From positions 82,075 to 102,729 of the forward strand of contig CAZWDO010000009.1 of assembly GCA_964632485.1 (NCBI GenBank): 20,655 nt of DNA, in the 5' to 3' direction. The DNA comes from CAZWDO01 sp964632485 [NCBI: uncultured bacterium]. Lineage in GTDB: Bacteria; JAGOEH01. Position numbers and translations under genes: made by a program. Below are positions 7,506 through 16,185 of this stretch, in pieces (position 1 is the stretch's first letter; the number at the start of each line of letters is the position of its first letter). A model generated the notes under the pieces. The model was not told where the DNA came from. It searched no databases and saw only the letters and a program-made list of their open reading frames with translations.

Positions 7506-7984
7506 TTTGTCAGAACTGCTCTAAAAACAAAGCGATTGTACTCGTTCGGGAAATCGTCGGCGGTAATGAAAAATTGGCTTTTTATTGTGAAGGTTGCGCT
7601 ATGGATAAGGGTTTTACAGAAGTCCTCAGCCAGGAAAAATTTTCGATTGCTAATTTTATAAACCAATTAGTGAAAATTCCCGATTCCGACGTTGAAACTT
7701 GCGTATGTGGCCAGACTCTGGAAAGTTTTAAAGAATCCGGACAATTGGGCTGTTCCCACTGTTATCGGACGTTTGAACCGGTATTGGTGGAATTGGCGCA
7801 AAATTTGTTTGGAGCCCACACTCATAGTGGTAAGATTCCCACAGCGTTACGGCAAAATTTAAATGCATTGCGCCAAATCGAAGATTTGCAAAAAAAACTG
7901 GCCATCGCCGTTCAAACTGAAAACTATGAAGAAGCGGCGCGTTTGCGAGATTCAATTCAAAAGTTCAAACACCAAACGGAATAA
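7502..7984 (+). CDS. mcsA: McsA, zinc-finger UVR-motif activator of McsB/ClpC
   Basis: A 160-residue cytosolic cofactor that in Bacillus binds and activates the McsB arginine kinase and links it to ClpC. Finger one uses C3-x2-C6 and C29-x2-C32 (MICQNC ... FYCEGCA). Finger two uses C67-V-C69 and C84-x2-C87 (TCVCGQTL ... LGCSHCYRTFE), followed by the conserved HSGKIP stretch. A C-terminal UVR motif (NYEEAARLRDSIQ, about 141-153) ends the protein. The first half of finger two is CxC where Bacillus has CxxC, a one-residue loss. The start is a TTG with GAGG five bases upstream (7493-7496), which gives the typical MICQ N-terminus. It overlaps lolD by 4 bases and is followed by mcsB after 6 bases. 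The gene order mcsA-mcsB-clpC is that of Bacillota, but no ctsR precedes it. Confidence 0.9.
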   Translation: MICQNCSKNKAIVLVREIVGGNEKLAFYCEGCAMDKGFTEVLSQEKFSIANFINQLVKIPDSDVETCVCGQTLESFKESGQLGCSHCYRTFEPVLVELAQNLFGAHTHSGKIPTALRQNLNALRQIEDLQKKLAIAVQTENYEEAARLRDSIQKFKHQTE

Positions 7985-7990
7985 TATACG

Positions 7991-9049
7991 ATGACCCTGC
8001 CTGAATCTATCAAGTTGTCTGCTCCACCTTGGCTTAATAGCGATCAGACTATCGTCTTAAGCCATCGCTTACGGCTCGTTCGCAACCTCGAACGATTTTC
8101 GTTTACCCATATAGCGGAAAATAATACGTTAAAAGAGATACTTGAACTGGTTGAATGGTCTCTTAAAAAGAAATCTCTTGAGGGTGATTGGAGTTTTTTT
8201 CCATTTAGTCAATTGTCGCAAAGTGATCTAAATATCATTCAGGAGTATTTTTTCCTTCCCATGAGAAGTATTAATGAGCAATATGGCGCGATTGCGGTTA
8301 ATGAAACCCATGAACAGACGATCCTGGTGAATAGCCAGCACCATCTGAAAATCAGTTTGATAAACACTGGTGAAGATCTGGTTCAAAGTTATTTGCAGCT
8401 CAATCTGATTGAAGAACAGCTTTCCTCGCATCTATCGTTTTCCTTCCATCCGGTGTTCGGATATCTTTCCCCTTCACCGGCCGATCTGGGAACGGGTTTG
8501 AAAATTAGTTATTTACTTCACCTTCCGGCAATTAATCTGCTCAATCGGCTTCCACAGGCGTGTCGTATTGCAGCCGACCATAATTCTGTTTTGCGGACTT
8601 TATCACTCAATCATTCATCCAATATGGGAAATCTGTTCGTTCTGGAATATTTTAATAGCTTTGGCCCTAAGGAAGAATCCATGTTGGCTGAGGCTTCTCA
8701 ATCCTGCAGCGCCATCCGGCAATTGGAAGAAGAGAGCGGGCAATTTTTACAAGACAGGATTCCTCATTCCATCAATGATAAAGTGAAACGTTCCTGGGGA
8801 ATACTCACCCATGCAGAATTACTTGACGTGAAGGAGACATTCAATATGCTATCCGCATTACGTCTTGGAACCCGGCTCAATTATCTCGAAACGGTTTACC
8901 GTCCTTTACTGAACCGGCTGTTAGTTCAATCGCTACCGTATCATCTTTCCCGGCTGGCGGGTTTTACAAAACCGGAGCCGGAACAATTGGAAATTTTCCG
9001 AGCAGGTTATATCAGAAAATTATTACATGAACAAGAAGGTGCAAAATGA
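7991..9049 (+). CDS. mcsB: McsB-like ATP:guanido phosphotransferase fold protein, probable pseudokinase
   Basis: This is a homologue of protein-arginine kinase McsB (352 residues; Bacillus about 363), co-linear with it from SHRLRLVRN (24-32; Bacillus SSRIRLARN) through GTGLK..YLLHLPA (167-180) to LTHAELLDVKETFNMLSALRLG. Catalytic positions are changed. The NEEDHIRI loop with its catalytic glutamates is NSQHHLKI (114-121). The SCPTN cysteine motif is PSPAD (161-165). GTGLR is GTGLK. The nucleotide loop RGIYGEGSE is RTLSLNHSS (202-210). The C-terminal phosphoarginine pocket RDxxRA is LEIFRA (333-338). The fold-forming residues remain while the acid-base and most phosphate-binding residues are gone. 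It therefore probably does not phosphorylate arginine but may still act as a ClpC/McsA adaptor. It overlaps clpC by 4 bases. The reading frame is intact with codon use like its neighbours, so it is not decaying. Confidence 0.85.
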   Translation: MTLPESIKLSAPPWLNSDQTIVLSHRLRLVRNLERFSFTHIAENNTLKEILELVEWSLKKKSLEGDWSFFPFSQLSQSDLNIIQEYFFLPMRSINEQYGAIAVNETHEQTILVNSQHHLKISLINTGEDLVQSYLQLNLIEEQLSSHLSFSFHPVFGYLSPSPADLGTGLKISYLLHLPAINLLNRLPQACRIAADHNSVLRTLSLNHSSNMGNLFVLEYFNSFGPKEESMLAEASQSCSAIRQLEEESGQFLQDRIPHSINDKVKRSWGILTHAELLDVKETFNMLSALRLGTRLNYLETVYRPLLNRLLVQSLPYHLSRLAGFTKPEPEQLEIFRAGYIRKLLHEQEGAK

Positions 9050-11460
9050 ATGATATGTTTACCGATCGCGTACGGCGGGTTATGGAAAATGCGGCAATGG
9101 AAGCTCAGAAATTGGGTAGCGATTTTATCGATGGTGAACATATTGTCCTGGGGATGCTGACTGAAGGCAACGGTGTTGCAGTGACATTATTTACGCAAAT
9201 CCAGCTGGATCTCGAAGAGCTTCGTTCAAGCCTTGAAGAATCCATCCTCAACCGGGCGACTACCATCGTCATGGGCAATGTTCCGTTTACTGATACGGTG
9301 CGGAAGATTATCAACCGCGCTCAGGTGGAAGCGGAAACGATGAACTACAAATATGTTGGAACCGAGCATCTACTGCTGGCAATGCTGGCATTGAAGGATA
9401 CGCCGATATATCGCATTTTACTTTCTTTTGGATTGAATTATGAAGCCGTGAAAAAGCAGTTAAGCATTATCCACCGCAATGGCGAAACGCGCTCTGATCC
9501 GAAAGCGGCGGGCACGAAGACTCCGTTTTTAGATAAATTTGGACTTGATCTGGTTGAAGCTGGCCGACAAGGGAAATTGGACCCGATTATTGGCCGGGAA
9601 AAAGAGATCGATCGCGTGATGCTGATTTTAAGCCGCCGGAAAAAAAATAATCCGCTATTGATTGGAGAACCCGGGGTTGGCAAGACCGCTATTGTCGAAG
9701 GCGTGGCCCAGAAAATTGCGAATGGGGAAGTCGCCCATAATATTAAAAATAAACGACTGATTACCCTTGATTTGGGCATGGTCGTCGCCGGCACAAAATT
9801 CCGGGGCCAATTCGAAGAGCGTATTAAAAATATTATCAATGAAATTCGGGCAACGGGCAATGTTATAATTTTTTTGGATGAGATTCACACGATCATCGGA
9901 GCCGGTGGCGCGGAAGGAACTCTTGATGCGGCAAATTTGCTCAAACCCATGCTGGCCCGTGGCGAGGTTCAATGTATTGGGGCTACTACCGCAGAGGAAT
10001 TTAAAAAATATATTGAAAAAGACGGCGCTTTGGAGCGTCGATTCCAACCCGTACAGATTGATCCCCCCGATGTTATCGATACAATTCGAATTCTCCAGGG
10101 GGTTGTGAAGAATTATGAGACTTTCCATCAGGTCAAATACACTGTCGACAGTCTCAAGTATGCCGCTCAATTATCTGACCGCTATATTAATGATCGATAT
10201 CTTCCTGACAAAGCATTGGATATACTGGATGAAGCCGGTGCGTATCTGCATTTGACAACCTATAAAATGCCGCCGGAAATAAAAAAAATGGAAGAGGAGC
10301 TTAATTCCCTTCAGGATGATAAACAACAAGCAGTCAACCAACAAAATTATGAAAAAGCGGCGCAATTGCGTGATAAGGAAAAACGCTTAAAACATGAGTT
10401 GGATGTTTCACGGCAAGAATGGAATCGTTATTACCAGAAAGATCAATCCGTTGTTACCTCTGAAGTGATCTCCGAAATTGTCAGCCAGGTTACCGGCGTC
10501 CCTCTGCGTCAGCTCGATTCTGATGAAAGCCAACGCTTGCTTAACCTGGAAAAAGAATTAAAAAAATCAATTGCCGGACAAACTGAGGCCATTTATCGTT
10601 TATCATCAGCCCTGCGTCGTTCACATTCCGGGTTGCGCGATCCACGTCGCCCAATCGGCTCGTTTATTTTTTTGGGGCCTTCTGGTGTAGGTAAAACTCA
10701 TACCGCTATCACGCTCGCTAAAATCCTTTTTGGGAGCGAAAATGCGATTATTCGCCTTGATATGACGGAATTTATGGAAAAATTCAATGTGTCCCGCCTG
10801 ATTGGCGCCCCTCCGGGTTATATCGGATTTCAGGAAGGGGGGCAACTTACGGAACGAGTTAGAAGAAAACCCTATTCTATCATCCTTTTTGATGAATTTG
10901 AAAAAGCTCATCCCGATTTGCAGAATATTCTTCTACAGATTCTTGATACAGGCACGCTTACTGATAGCAACGGACGCAAAATTAATTTTCGCAATACGGT
11001 GATCATTCTAACTACAAATATTGGATCCAGCGAGATCAAAAATGCTTCCCGGCTGGGCTTCAATAAAACAGATAACTGGTCAAACAAGGAAATCGAGAAT
11101 TTCCTGATTAAAGAACTGAAAAAAGACTTCAAGCCGGAACTCGTAAATCGCTTTGACGATATTATCACCTTTCATCATTTGAGTAGTGAAAACCTGAACC
11201 AAATTACAGAGCTGCTTTTCCAGGATGTTTCCCAAAGAGCTCATGAACGTTCAATTACCCTTTCATTAAGCTGTGAAGCCCGTGAATTCATTGCCCAACA
11301 ACAATTCGACCAGAAAATCGGCGCGAGGCTTATCCGGCATTCCATCCAGAATATGATCGAAGATTTGCTGTCTGAAAAACTATTAAGCGGAGAAATTAAA
11401 GCCGGTGATCATATTAACATCAATTTGATAAAAGACAAGATTACCTTGCATAAAGATTAA
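9046..11460 (+). CDS. clpC: ClpC-type AAA+ unfoldase of the ClpCP protease
   Basis: An 804-residue ATP-driven unfoldase that feeds substrates to ClpP. Two Clp-N repeats lie at about 1-145. The first AAA+ domain has Walker A GEPGVGKT (207-214) and Walker B IIFLDE (274-279). The middle domain holds a UVR-type coiled coil NYEKAAQLRDKEKRLKHEL (about 431-449), which distinguishes ClpC from ClpA and ClpB and is where McsA/McsB-type adaptors act. The second AAA+ domain has Walker A GPSGVGKT (544-551), Walker B ILFDEFEKAHP, and a ClpP-docking tripeptide LGF (670-672). The N-domain glutamates in DGEH (E31) and GTEH (E107) match the positions that bind phosphoarginine in Bacillus ClpC. The ATG overlaps mcsB by 4 bases, and the stop shares one base with the tamB-like gene (TAATG). 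No clpP is in the window. Confidence 0.96.
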   Translation: MNDMFTDRVRRVMENAAMEAQKLGSDFIDGEHIVLGMLTEGNGVAVTLFTQIQLDLEELRSSLEESILNRATTIVMGNVPFTDTVRKIINRAQVEAETMNYKYVGTEHLLLAMLALKDTPIYRILLSFGLNYEAVKKQLSIIHRNGETRSDPKAAGTKTPFLDKFGLDLVEAGRQGKLDPIIGREKEIDRVMLILSRRKKNNPLLIGEPGVGKTAIVEGVAQKIANGEVAHNIKNKRLITLDLGMVVAGTKFRGQFEERIKNIINEIRATGNVIIFLDEIHTIIGAGGAEGTLDAANLLKPMLARGEVQCIGATTAEEFKKYIEKDGALERRFQPVQIDPPDVIDTIRILQGVVKNYETFHQVKYTVDSLKYAAQLSDRYINDRYLPDKALDILDEAGAYLHLTTYKMPPEIKKMEEELNSLQDDKQQAVNQQNYEKAAQLRDKEKRLKHELDVSRQEWNRYYQKDQSVVTSEVISEIVSQVTGVPLRQLDSDESQRLLNLEKELKKSIAGQTEAIYRLSSALRRSHSGLRDPRRPIGSFIFLGPSGVGKTHTAITLAKILFGSENAIIRLDMTEFMEKFNVSRLIGAPPGYIGFQEGGQLTERVRRKPYSIILFDEFEKAHPDLQNILLQILDTGTLTDSNGRKINFRNTVIILTTNIGSSEIKNASRLGFNKTDNWSNKEIENFLIKELKKDFKPELVNRFDDIITFHHLSSENLNQITELLFQDVSQRAHERSITLSLSCEAREFIAQQQFDQKIGARLIRHSIQNMIEDLLSEKLLSGEIKAGDHININLIKDKITLHKD

Positions 11461-14400
11461 TGCCCAAAAGACATGGACTTGTTGTTTTCCTTTTTACCCT
11501 GACCTATATGGTTTTGATTTATTTACATGTATATATGGAATTTTCGCATTCTTTGCTGTTAAAATTGGTATATCATTTAACATTGGCTGAGGGTAGCAAC
11601 GTCAATGTAACCTCCAGCGGCTTTAAACTATCTACTACTTACATACAGATCGATACGATCGAAGTGACCCGTCCCGACCATCTTCATTTGACAATTGATC
11701 GGGTTTCCATGCACTATAACATCTGGAATATGATTCTTTTCTATCTTCATGCCGATCATTTGAGGTTTTCTCTGTTGGTTGAAAAGCCTTATTTAAGTTT
11801 ACCTCAACCGCAGGAAGCCACTTCAGCCACGAATTTTAACTGGCCCGATTTGAATCGTGAAATTTATAGTTACACGAGTCATTGGTTTCAGGGAATCTGC
11901 TATATCACCGATGGGCAGATTGCCATAGATTCTCAAAAATACGAATTTGATTTTTGGTTTAAATCGGCTCAAGAGAACAAATTTGAGGGTGAACTCAATT
12001 TTAATAGTCCCGATTCGCTGGGTATCCAGATTGATCATGATTGCCAGTTGCGAACATTGACTTTAAAAAAAAAGGAAAACTATCCGACGAACATATTCGA
12101 TTTTTTTCCCAATTATGGACAAATTGATCAAATGACTGCCCGGGCATTGTGGGAAACAGGAACAATGCAGGTGGCATGGACTCAGCCGGATGTTCCGCAT
12201 GTGAACGCCGATTTTCTTTTAACAACGATCCGCATTGAGTGGCCCGGGGATACAATTGCTCTAGATCAGTTGCCGTTGCAAATCCGCGATAATTATTTAG
12301 AGATTCAGCCGACGGAAATACTCACCCGGAGGGTAGACCTCCGATTTTCTGCGGCTATACCGGATATACATCGTTTAAAACCGCTTAATATCAGACTGGA
12401 AAAATTGATCTTCAAGAACATATTGCCAGTTGGTCAATCAATTTCTCTCGACGGAGACATTTCACTTCAGACTCTCTTTCCCGTCTGCCGAGGGGATGCC
12501 TCCCTGAATTGGACCAGCCCCCATTTATCAAGTGGGTTTGATATTACCTGGCAATATGATATGGTTCGTCGCGCTATCGAATTGACTCTGAAAAAAAAAG
12601 ATGATGTTCCGTTCGCACTGCAAATGAACAGCAGGATTTCCCTTGCTCCTCCCCCCCGTTTTAATATCCTCTTCAATTCCAAGGGCCACCCCGGTGGTTT
12701 GCCGTGGATTCCTCTTTTTCTTAAGGAAACGGAGTATTCAATCGATGGTTCGTTTTCTGGTGAGTGGCCGGAGTTGGAGTATCAATTCAAAATGCAATTG
12801 AATCATCCGCATTTGGAAGCGTTGGCGCTATCTCACCTCGAAATCCAATTTCAGGGTAACCGAACCCGCGCCTTGGTTAGAGGAGCGCTAAGCGCTTCAC
12901 TGCAATTCTCGGGTGACATTCAGTGGATGGACTTCAAACAGCCTAAAGTCAATCTGGATTTTCAACTGAACCATTTTCGTTCACCTGTTTCCTTAGAAAA
13001 TCTCAATATGCCTTTTTTCAATGGCCACATCGATCTGGTTTTGGACAAGGATCTGAAATGGAATGGTTCCATTTATGTGAATAACCCTGATACATTAATG
13101 TGTAATATCTCATTAAACGGCCGGTCATCGATTTCGTTGGACACAATTTCTTTTCAAATGCTTTCTGATTCGAGTACGATTTTTAAAACACCCTATAACT
13201 GGAATTTGATATTTAATCGCATTGGCGCTACCAGTAGCTGCATTGTCCATGTCGACAGTAGTGTACTGCATTACACAGGTAGCGCGGAACATCACTATGC
13301 GACGCTCCATTTAAACCGGATTCCGTTCTATAAAATTCGTAATATTTATTCAAAACTGGGTTTTTTAAAAGAATTAAACGGCGATATCATGGCTCGTTTT
13401 GAATTGTCCCCGGATAGCAATTCTCTTCAAATCCATGGCGTAATTGATGTTATTAACGCCTCCTACCGGTATTTGCACCATTTTGACACACATAGCGATT
13501 TTCAGTTTCGAAACGGCATGGCGCTTTTTCGCAATATTGAATTAGTTCATAATAGCAATGTGATTGCTCAATCTGATTCTTTTATTATGAGTACAGATAC
13601 TCTGATGGGTGAAATCAGAGGGCGGGCCCTGGACGCCTGGTACATTCCGCTTGCCTATGATTGGCTGAATGAAAAACTTAAAGGAAATTTCTCCTATACT
13701 ATGACGTTAGGAGGTACTTTTAAGCGTCCTCGAATAGTTTGGGATATCCAGGGACTTAACGGTGATTTCTGGTTTATGTATTTTGACCAGTTGATTGTCA
13801 AATTAGTGTATCATAATTTTACTCTTTTTTTCGAAAAAATGGTTCTGGAAAAAAGTGATGGATATCGGCTCGATGGTTCCGGATTTGTGTACCATGTTTT
13901 TGACAAAACGCCGGAAATCCCACTTAATCATCCTTTTTTCTATCAGTTTCAGTTCAATCTAAAAAACAATATTGCCTTGCTGCTACCCCGACTCTTACCC
14001 GATGTTTTTACCCGGGCGGAAGGTAAGGGCAGCGCCTGGCTCAGTTTTAATGGGACAAGGGACACGATTCGTTTTATCCGGGCGGGTTGTCGCATTGAAA
14101 ATTCAATCGTTTATCCCACAATGATTTTACCGGAAATAAAAAACGTTAGGGGTAGCATAACCTATGACCCTCAACGGAATTTTTTTCAGATTGATTCCCT
14201 TCAGGGTCAGGCTGGTGATAGTCGAATTAGGATTTCAAATCTTGATACATTGGAATGGCCCGTTAAAAAGACCCCTCCTCCGCCTTTTTATTTGCAACCC
14301 GATGCTATATTCAGCCGGCTGGGGTATTTTTTTATTGAAACGGATTGGGTGAAAGTAAATCTACCCGGGATTATGAAATCCTATGATCAATGCGAAGTGC

Positions 14401-15443
14401 GGTTGCTTCCGTTAACCGGATTTCCAGCCTTTACCGTGGCTGGACCTTTTCCAAATGCCCATGTTATAGGGCGAATTGAAGGTAAGGATATGGAGTTTTT
14501 CTATCCTCCCGAGAACCAATCTCCCGTTGAAGCCGGGGATACATTACTATTGGATCGCTTATATTATAATTTGGAATTGGTGCCCTTCCGAAATGTCCGC
14601 TATCGGAATAATTTGATGGAAGTTCGTATTCAGGATAATAGCGGACTGGAGATGGGCGGCCGGTTTCTCGACAGCAGTTTTCATATTAATGGCCAGGTCG
14701 GTTTAAAAGAGGGAACTGTTGAATATCTGGGAAAAACCTTTCAACTGGAAAATGCTTCGATTGAATTTAGTGGGAATGATATTCTGACTACTATTTACGG
14801 AAAGGCGGCGCATGTTTATTTTGATCCGACTTATGGTCAAGATGTTACGCTGGAAATACGTCCCTATTTTCAAGACCCAATTTCAGGGCAGGCAGTTAAC
14901 CGTGGCCGAATCGAAGATATCAGATGGCAATTAAATACGAATTTTTGGAATGCAGACAAAGATAATGAGGTTCTGACGGAACAATTTGGTCCCCAGGAAG
15001 ACCGCTATCGGCAATATGCAACCCAACTGGTGCTGACTAGTATGAATACTTATTTGGCACAGGAATATATTCAATATTTTGAGTCCCGGATCAAACACAA
15101 TTTACCTTTTCTTGACTTTCTCCGGATCAACCCCGGGATTATCAATAATATTGTCGCTAATCAAAATAATTTTACACAATTGTCCAATTGGAGTCTGCTT
15201 TCGAATTCCCGAATTACACTCGGAAAGTATCTGACTAACCGTTGGTATTTCAGCTATTCGGGTACTTTTCTGTCGCGTGAATTAGGATATAATACCTATA
15301 CGTTTGATATGCGTCACAGCTTCAATTTGGAATACCGGCTTCACCGCTATATGAATCTGAATTATGGCTATTTTTATGATACGGAAACCAGGGAAACCGA
15401 CAAACGGATTCAATTGAATTTACATTTTCCGCTACAATTTTAG
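11460..15443 (+). CDS. TamB-like (DUF490/AsmA-family) inner-to-outer-membrane bridge protein
   Basis: A 1327-residue envelope protein of the TamB/AsmA-like group, which span the periplasm as long beta-groove proteins and support outer-membrane protein assembly or lipid transport. One N-terminal membrane anchor (about residues 7-27) is followed by more than 1,200 residues of beta-rich sequence with repeated phenylalanine/tyrosine-alternating strands. The C-terminal DUF490 region is about 1060-1327: LKEGTVEYLGKTFQLENASI is typical, as are GKAAHVYFDPTYGQDVTLEI and the final aromatic strands ending HFPLQF. Length resembles E. coli TamB (1259) rather than AsmA (about 620). No BamA/TamA-type partner is present in this window. 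The start shares a base with clpC's stop, so it is the last gene of the operon, and no clear terminator follows it. Confidence 0.82.
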   Translation: MPKRHGLVVFLFTLTYMVLIYLHVYMEFSHSLLLKLVYHLTLAEGSNVNVTSSGFKLSTTYIQIDTIEVTRPDHLHLTIDRVSMHYNIWNMILFYLHADHLRFSLLVEKPYLSLPQPQEATSATNFNWPDLNREIYSYTSHWFQGICYITDGQIAIDSQKYEFDFWFKSAQENKFEGELNFNSPDSLGIQIDHDCQLRTLTLKKKENYPTNIFDFFPNYGQIDQMTARALWETGTMQVAWTQPDVPHVNADFLLTTIRIEWPGDTIALDQLPLQIRDNYLEIQPTEILTRRVDLRFSAAIPDIHRLKPLNIRLEKLIFKNILPVGQSISLDGDISLQTLFPVCRGDASLNWTSPHLSSGFDITWQYDMVRRAIELTLKKKDDVPFALQMNSRISLAPPPRFNILFNSKGHPGGLPWIPLFLKETEYSIDGSFSGEWPELEYQFKMQLNHPHLEALALSHLEIQFQGNRTRALVRGALSASLQFSGDIQWMDFKQPKVNLDFQLNHFRSPVSLENLNMPFFNGHIDLVLDKDLKWNGSIYVNNPDTLMCNISLNGRSSISLDTISFQMLSDSSTIFKTPYNWNLIFNRIGATSSCIVHVDSSVLHYTGSAEHHYATLHLNRIPFYKIRNIYSKLGFLKELNGDIMARFELSPDSNSLQIHGVIDVINASYRYLHHFDTHSDFQFRNGMALFRNIELVHNSNVIAQSDSFIMSTDTLMGEIRGRALDAWYIPLAYDWLNEKLKGNFSYTMTLGGTFKRPRIVWDIQGLNGDFWFMYFDQLIVKLVYHNFTLFFEKMVLEKSDGYRLDGSGFVYHVFDKTPEIPLNHPFFYQFQFNLKNNIALLLPRLLPDVFTRAEGKGSAWLSFNGTRDTIRFIRAGCRIENSIVYPTMILPEIKNVRGSITYDPQRNFFQIDSLQGQAGDSRIRISNLDTLEWPVKKTPPPPFYLQPDAIFSRLGYFFIETDWVKVNLPGIMKSYDQCEVRLLPLTGFPAFTVAGPFPNAHVIGRIEGKDMEFFYPPENQSPVEAGDTLLLDRLYYNLELVPFRNVRYRNNLMEVRIQDNSGLEMGGRFLDSSFHINGQVGLKEGTVEYLGKTFQLENASIEFSGNDILTTIYGKAAHVYFDPTYGQDVTLEIRPYFQDPISGQAVNRGRIEDIRWQLNTNFWNADKDNEVLTEQFGPQEDRYRQYATQLVLTSMNTYLAQEYIQYFESRIKHNLPFLDFLRINPGIINNIVANQNNFTQLSNWSLLSNSRITLGKYLTNRWYFSYSGTFLSRELGYNTYTFDMRHSFNLEYRLHRYMNLNYGYFYDTETRETDKRIQLNLHFPLQF

Positions 15444-15461
15444 GAAATCCATAGATTGTAC

Positions 15462-15490
15462 TTGACAATGTACGGTTTTTTTATTAATTT
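15462..15490 (+). promoter_or_regulatory. Candidate promoter for the YfiR-like gene
   Basis: A perfect -35 TTGACA (15462-15467) is followed after 17 bases by a weak -10 TAATTT (15485-15490). A start near 15497 gives a leader of about 60 bases. The -35 lies in a small imperfect palindrome (ATTGT-ACTTG-ACAAT, 15455-15469) that could be an operator or chance. Confidence 0.4.
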
Positions 15491-15558
15491 AGAGTGTTAG
15501 TTCAACCTGTATGAATTTTAACAAAGCAGAGATTATAACCCCAAACAGGAGAATGACT

Positions 15559-16068
15559 ATGGTTAAACGTGTTATCATGAGTATTGTATTAACACTATTA
15601 AGTTTTTCTTTCTTGAACGCCGGCGAATTTTGCCCGGAAAATATTCAAGCTGTATTACTGGTTAAAGTGCTTTCATTCACTCGGGAACTGGGCGGCGCAT
15701 CCAAAGGGGATGTATCGATCGGAGTGCTCAATGGCGGCGCCGCTTTAAATGCGATTAAGGATGCTGCAACTAAGGCCGGCGGCGGTGTGTCCGTTAAATC
15801 CGTTACTACCGGAGATATTGCTGGTATCAATGTTCTTTACGTTTCTAAGGGCACCAGCGCCGATCAGGTACAATTAGCCAAAGAAAAGTGCAAGCAACTG
15901 AAAATCATGTCAGTCGGAGGGGATCCGCAATTTGTACTGGATTATAATTATTCACTGACCTTTCATCTGGTTGACTCCAAGCCCCGGATGTTGGTCAGTA
16001 TTGAATCAGCCGATGAGGAAGGAACAAAATTTGCGGCGGAATTTCTCAAAATTGCCGAAAAAAAATAG
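15559..16068 (+). CDS. Small secreted protein, YfiR-like (DUF4154) fold suspected
   Basis: A 169-residue exported protein. An upstream in-frame ATG at 15511 and another at 15553 exist. AGGAG (15547-15551) sits 7 bases before the ATG at 15559, and that start begins directly with a good signal peptide (MVKRVIMSIVLTLLSFSFLNA, cleavage after about residue 21). There is no lipobox, so the mature protein is periplasmic or secreted. The mature part resembles YfiR-type proteins: VSIGVLNGG (52-60), a middle strand NVLYVS (91-96), KIMSVGGDPQFV (115-126) and a terminal KPRMLVSIES. Two cysteines (C25, C111) could form a disulfide. YfiR in Pseudomonas restrains a periplasm-sensing diguanylate cyclase, but no such cyclase is visible here. 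The gene is monocistronic between its own candidate promoter and a strong terminator. The family assignment is tentative. Confidence 0.55.
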   Translation: MVKRVIMSIVLTLLSFSFLNAGEFCPENIQAVLLVKVLSFTRELGGASKGDVSIGVLNGGAALNAIKDAATKAGGGVSVKSVTTGDIAGINVLYVSKGTSADQVQLAKEKCKQLKIMSVGGDPQFVLDYNYSLTFHLVDSKPRMLVSIESADEEGTKFAAEFLKIAEKK

Positions 16069-16090
16069 TGTTCTTTTTTTTTAACTTGAT

Positions 16091-16127
16091 AAAAACACAA
16101 CAAGCCAAGCTTGTTGTGTTTTTTTTT
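16091..16127. terminator. Strong intrinsic terminator after the YfiR-like gene
   Basis: A perfect stem pairs AAAACACAACAAG (from 16092) with CTTGTTGTGTTTT (from 16110) around loop CCAAG, followed by a run of T. The A-run on the 5' side makes it potentially bidirectional. It separates the YfiR-like gene from the phosphofructokinase unit. Confidence 0.9.
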
Positions 16128-16185
16128 GGTATGGTTTTTTTGATTTTATTGGCGTTGAACAGATAGAATAGCGAAAGGAAGGACC

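Noticed and set aside
9655-10170. A 171-codon open frame antisense to clpC, and similar minus-strand frames across lysS, tamB and pfk
   Set aside because: They are complementary to well-conserved genes, lack ribosome-binding sites and look like low-complexity shadows.
15450-15482. Small palindrome plus T-run after the tamB-like gene as an operon terminator
   Set aside because: The stem is only 4-5 bases and AT-rich, with extra bases before the T-run. It overlaps a perfect -35 box, so it is more likely part of a promoter region.
16140-16169. TTGATT-N18-TAGAAT as a promoter for phosphofructokinase
   Set aside because: It would start transcription around 16176, inside the ribosome-binding region and only about 10 bases before the ATG. 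It is possible but not convincing.
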